NCBI RefSeq assembly: GCF_963676685.1
Contig: NC_092348.1
Location: forward strand, 26,077,386-26,141,385
Direction of reading: 5' to 3'
Length of the DNA: 64,000 bases
Source of the DNA: Mytilus edulis
Lineage: Eukaryota > Mollusca > Bivalvia > Mytilida > Mytilidae
Made by a program: the position numbers and the translations under genes. Below are positions 62,439 through 64,000 of this stretch, one piece after another (within the stretch, counting starts at the first letter, position 1; the number at the start of each line of letters is the position of its first letter). The notes under the pieces are model-generated. The model was given only the letters and a program-made list of their open reading frames with translations, was not told the DNA's origin and searched no databases.

Positions 62439-64000
62439 TATCTCCATAAAAAAGACAATAGATAAAATAAGAAAGCGAAGAAACTTTAAAAGGTCTGATT
62501 CAGATATATGCAAAAATCAAATTTACGAAAAGATTTGGGAATACAAGGAGAGAAGATCTTCAAAACATATTATCTTACAAACTGATGGTCATTTATGATT
62601 TGTATGAAAGTCAGAACACTCGGTAAAATAAATGATCATTGTAGTCCAATTGGATCGATTCTGTTCAGGATTTTGTCCCGGATGTGAAAAAAAACCAGAC
62701 AGCATAACGAATGCTTATTATCCGAACACGATCAATTGACAACGCCCACTTAATCAGTAAAAAGATTTTTTTTAAATCGATATCAAATATATTTATTTAA
62801 TATTATGCACCCACTATATAATTTAAAAAAAAATACTTTTATGGTACAAATTTAAAAATATTGACACTTAACAATTTCAATGTAAAAGACCTATATATAA
62901 TATATATTGGTAAACAAAATATACAGTACTAAGTTAAATAGCACCTGCCAAATTTGCTTAATGATATACATTAAATGATATTTCAATAATATGTATTAGC
63001 TCTGGACAACGAATTTCAATAATTGATGAAAATAATGATAGTAACAATGTATAACCGTCGTGGTAATTACAGTTAGTAGATGTCTCTTCGCTATCGACAT
63101 TATTGGTTCCAATATACAAATCATATATACACGATATAATTATTAGTTATAACTAAGCATAATTCAAGAATTGATTCAGAGATATGCATCAACTATTTGT
63201 TTTTGTTTGCTGAAACAATGAAAATGAAACGTTATATGGTGCAAACAAATGGTACCGTATATGTTATTACTATGAATGAGTCGATACATTTGATGATAGT
63301 CGATAAGCCCCTGAGTGTATCCCAAGCTCAGTACTCAATACTTCGGTATTTGAATGAAAAACGTATATTATTTGAAAAAAGTAAAATCACAAAAATACTG
63401 AAATCCGAGGAAATTTCAATCGGAAAGTCCCTAATCAAATGGCAGAATCAAAGGCCAAAACACATCAAACGAATGGACAACTGTCATATTCCTGACTTGG
63501 TACTTGGGTTTTCTTTCGGATATTACTCTAATTAAGGAGTATAACTCTTTCATGCAAGATCTTGTGCTATACTTTTTGTATTTTATGCCTGTAAGCTCTT
63601 CGTTTATTTTGAAATTCACACCTGCTTCTGCAGACAAATGGTATTAGTATTAGTATCTAATTTTCAAGTTTTGAAAGACATCTACTTGAAATTGATTAGA
63701 TATCCCATAAATCCTAAACAATGGCATAAAGTAAGAAGTAAAAAAAACTTAAATATCAAACTTCAAGAAAATTTAATTTCAATTATCAACAGTAACACAC
63801 CATTTGCCTCAGGTTTTGAGATATTTTTGATTAGATATGGACGCAGATGAACGATTTAAATCAAGACTGTAGGATAAATCTTATGAATTAAACATCCCAG
63901 TAATAAACTTGCTATTTCACAGCAGTATCATAAATTCTGGTCTATCGTATAGTGTTTACTTATATCAATTAATAGCTACTCTAATGTAAGTATTACAATA
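62439..64000. other. Intergenic right end of the window
   Basis: No gene supported. The 112-codon frame at 63197-63535 runs through a GTAAAATCAC-family repeat (63379-63512) over its last third, so it is not a credible gene. Confidence 0.4.

Noticed and set aside
63197-63535. 112-codon open frame on the + strand
   Set aside because: Its last third is a dispersed GTAAAATCAC-family repeat; no domain, no splice or promoter context.

Overview
The window looks like AT-rich nuclear DNA from a bivalve, most likely a mussel of the Mytilus type. The reasons are GT-AG introns, short coding exons in long introns, and dense dispersed repeats that I recognise from mussel sequence. The clearest is the family around the core GACGCGCGTTTCGTCTAC, in many damaged copies on both strands. 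There is no sign of bacterial or organellar organisation, and I found no tRNA, rRNA or CRISPR.

Most of the window (about 0.8-54.9 kb) is a head-to-tail tandem array of five small paralogous genes, all on the + strand, with start codons 11-15 kb apart (788, 12291, 27282, 39774, 50653). Each has a non-coding first exon (seen for copies 2-5), a tiny second exon whose ATG lies one base after the splice acceptor, a membrane-segment exon and a tail exon. Intron phases are identical (2, then 0). I do not recognise the family. Copies 2-5 predict proteins of 105-116 residues: a very short N-terminus, one membrane segment with an invariant buried Lys (P-x5-K-I-x2-W-x3-C), and a cytosolic tail with an NPxY-type motif and up to two PPxY-type motifs. 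Copies 2 and 3 are sister copies, as are copies 1 and 4; copy 5 is divergent. Copy 1 appears frameshifted. Copy 2 has lost both PPxY motifs.

At 59.9-60.9 kb lies a single-coding-exon gene for a secreted DNA/RNA non-specific endonuclease of the ENDOD1-like type, with all recognisable active-site residues intact. No functional link to the array can be read from the sequence.

The rest is introns and intergenic DNA filled with decayed mobile DNA: nested terminal-inverted-repeat elements at 6.9-8.5 kb, a 0.77 kb element with about 60 bp inverted ends at 10.2 kb, a three-copy element at 13.5, 15.6 and 40.3 kb, smaller inverted-repeat elements at 18.8 and 20.2 kb, two broken integrase pseudogenes (16.3 and 19.8 kb), a Tc1-type transposase fragment (56.0 kb), two retroelement coding tails (30.2 and 32.1 kb), a tRNA-derived SINE (15.0 kb), and large palindromes (17.2, 20.8 and 62.3 kb).

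All exon and repeat calls were made by eye from splice signals, frame continuity and comparison between copies. Nothing was searched against a database.
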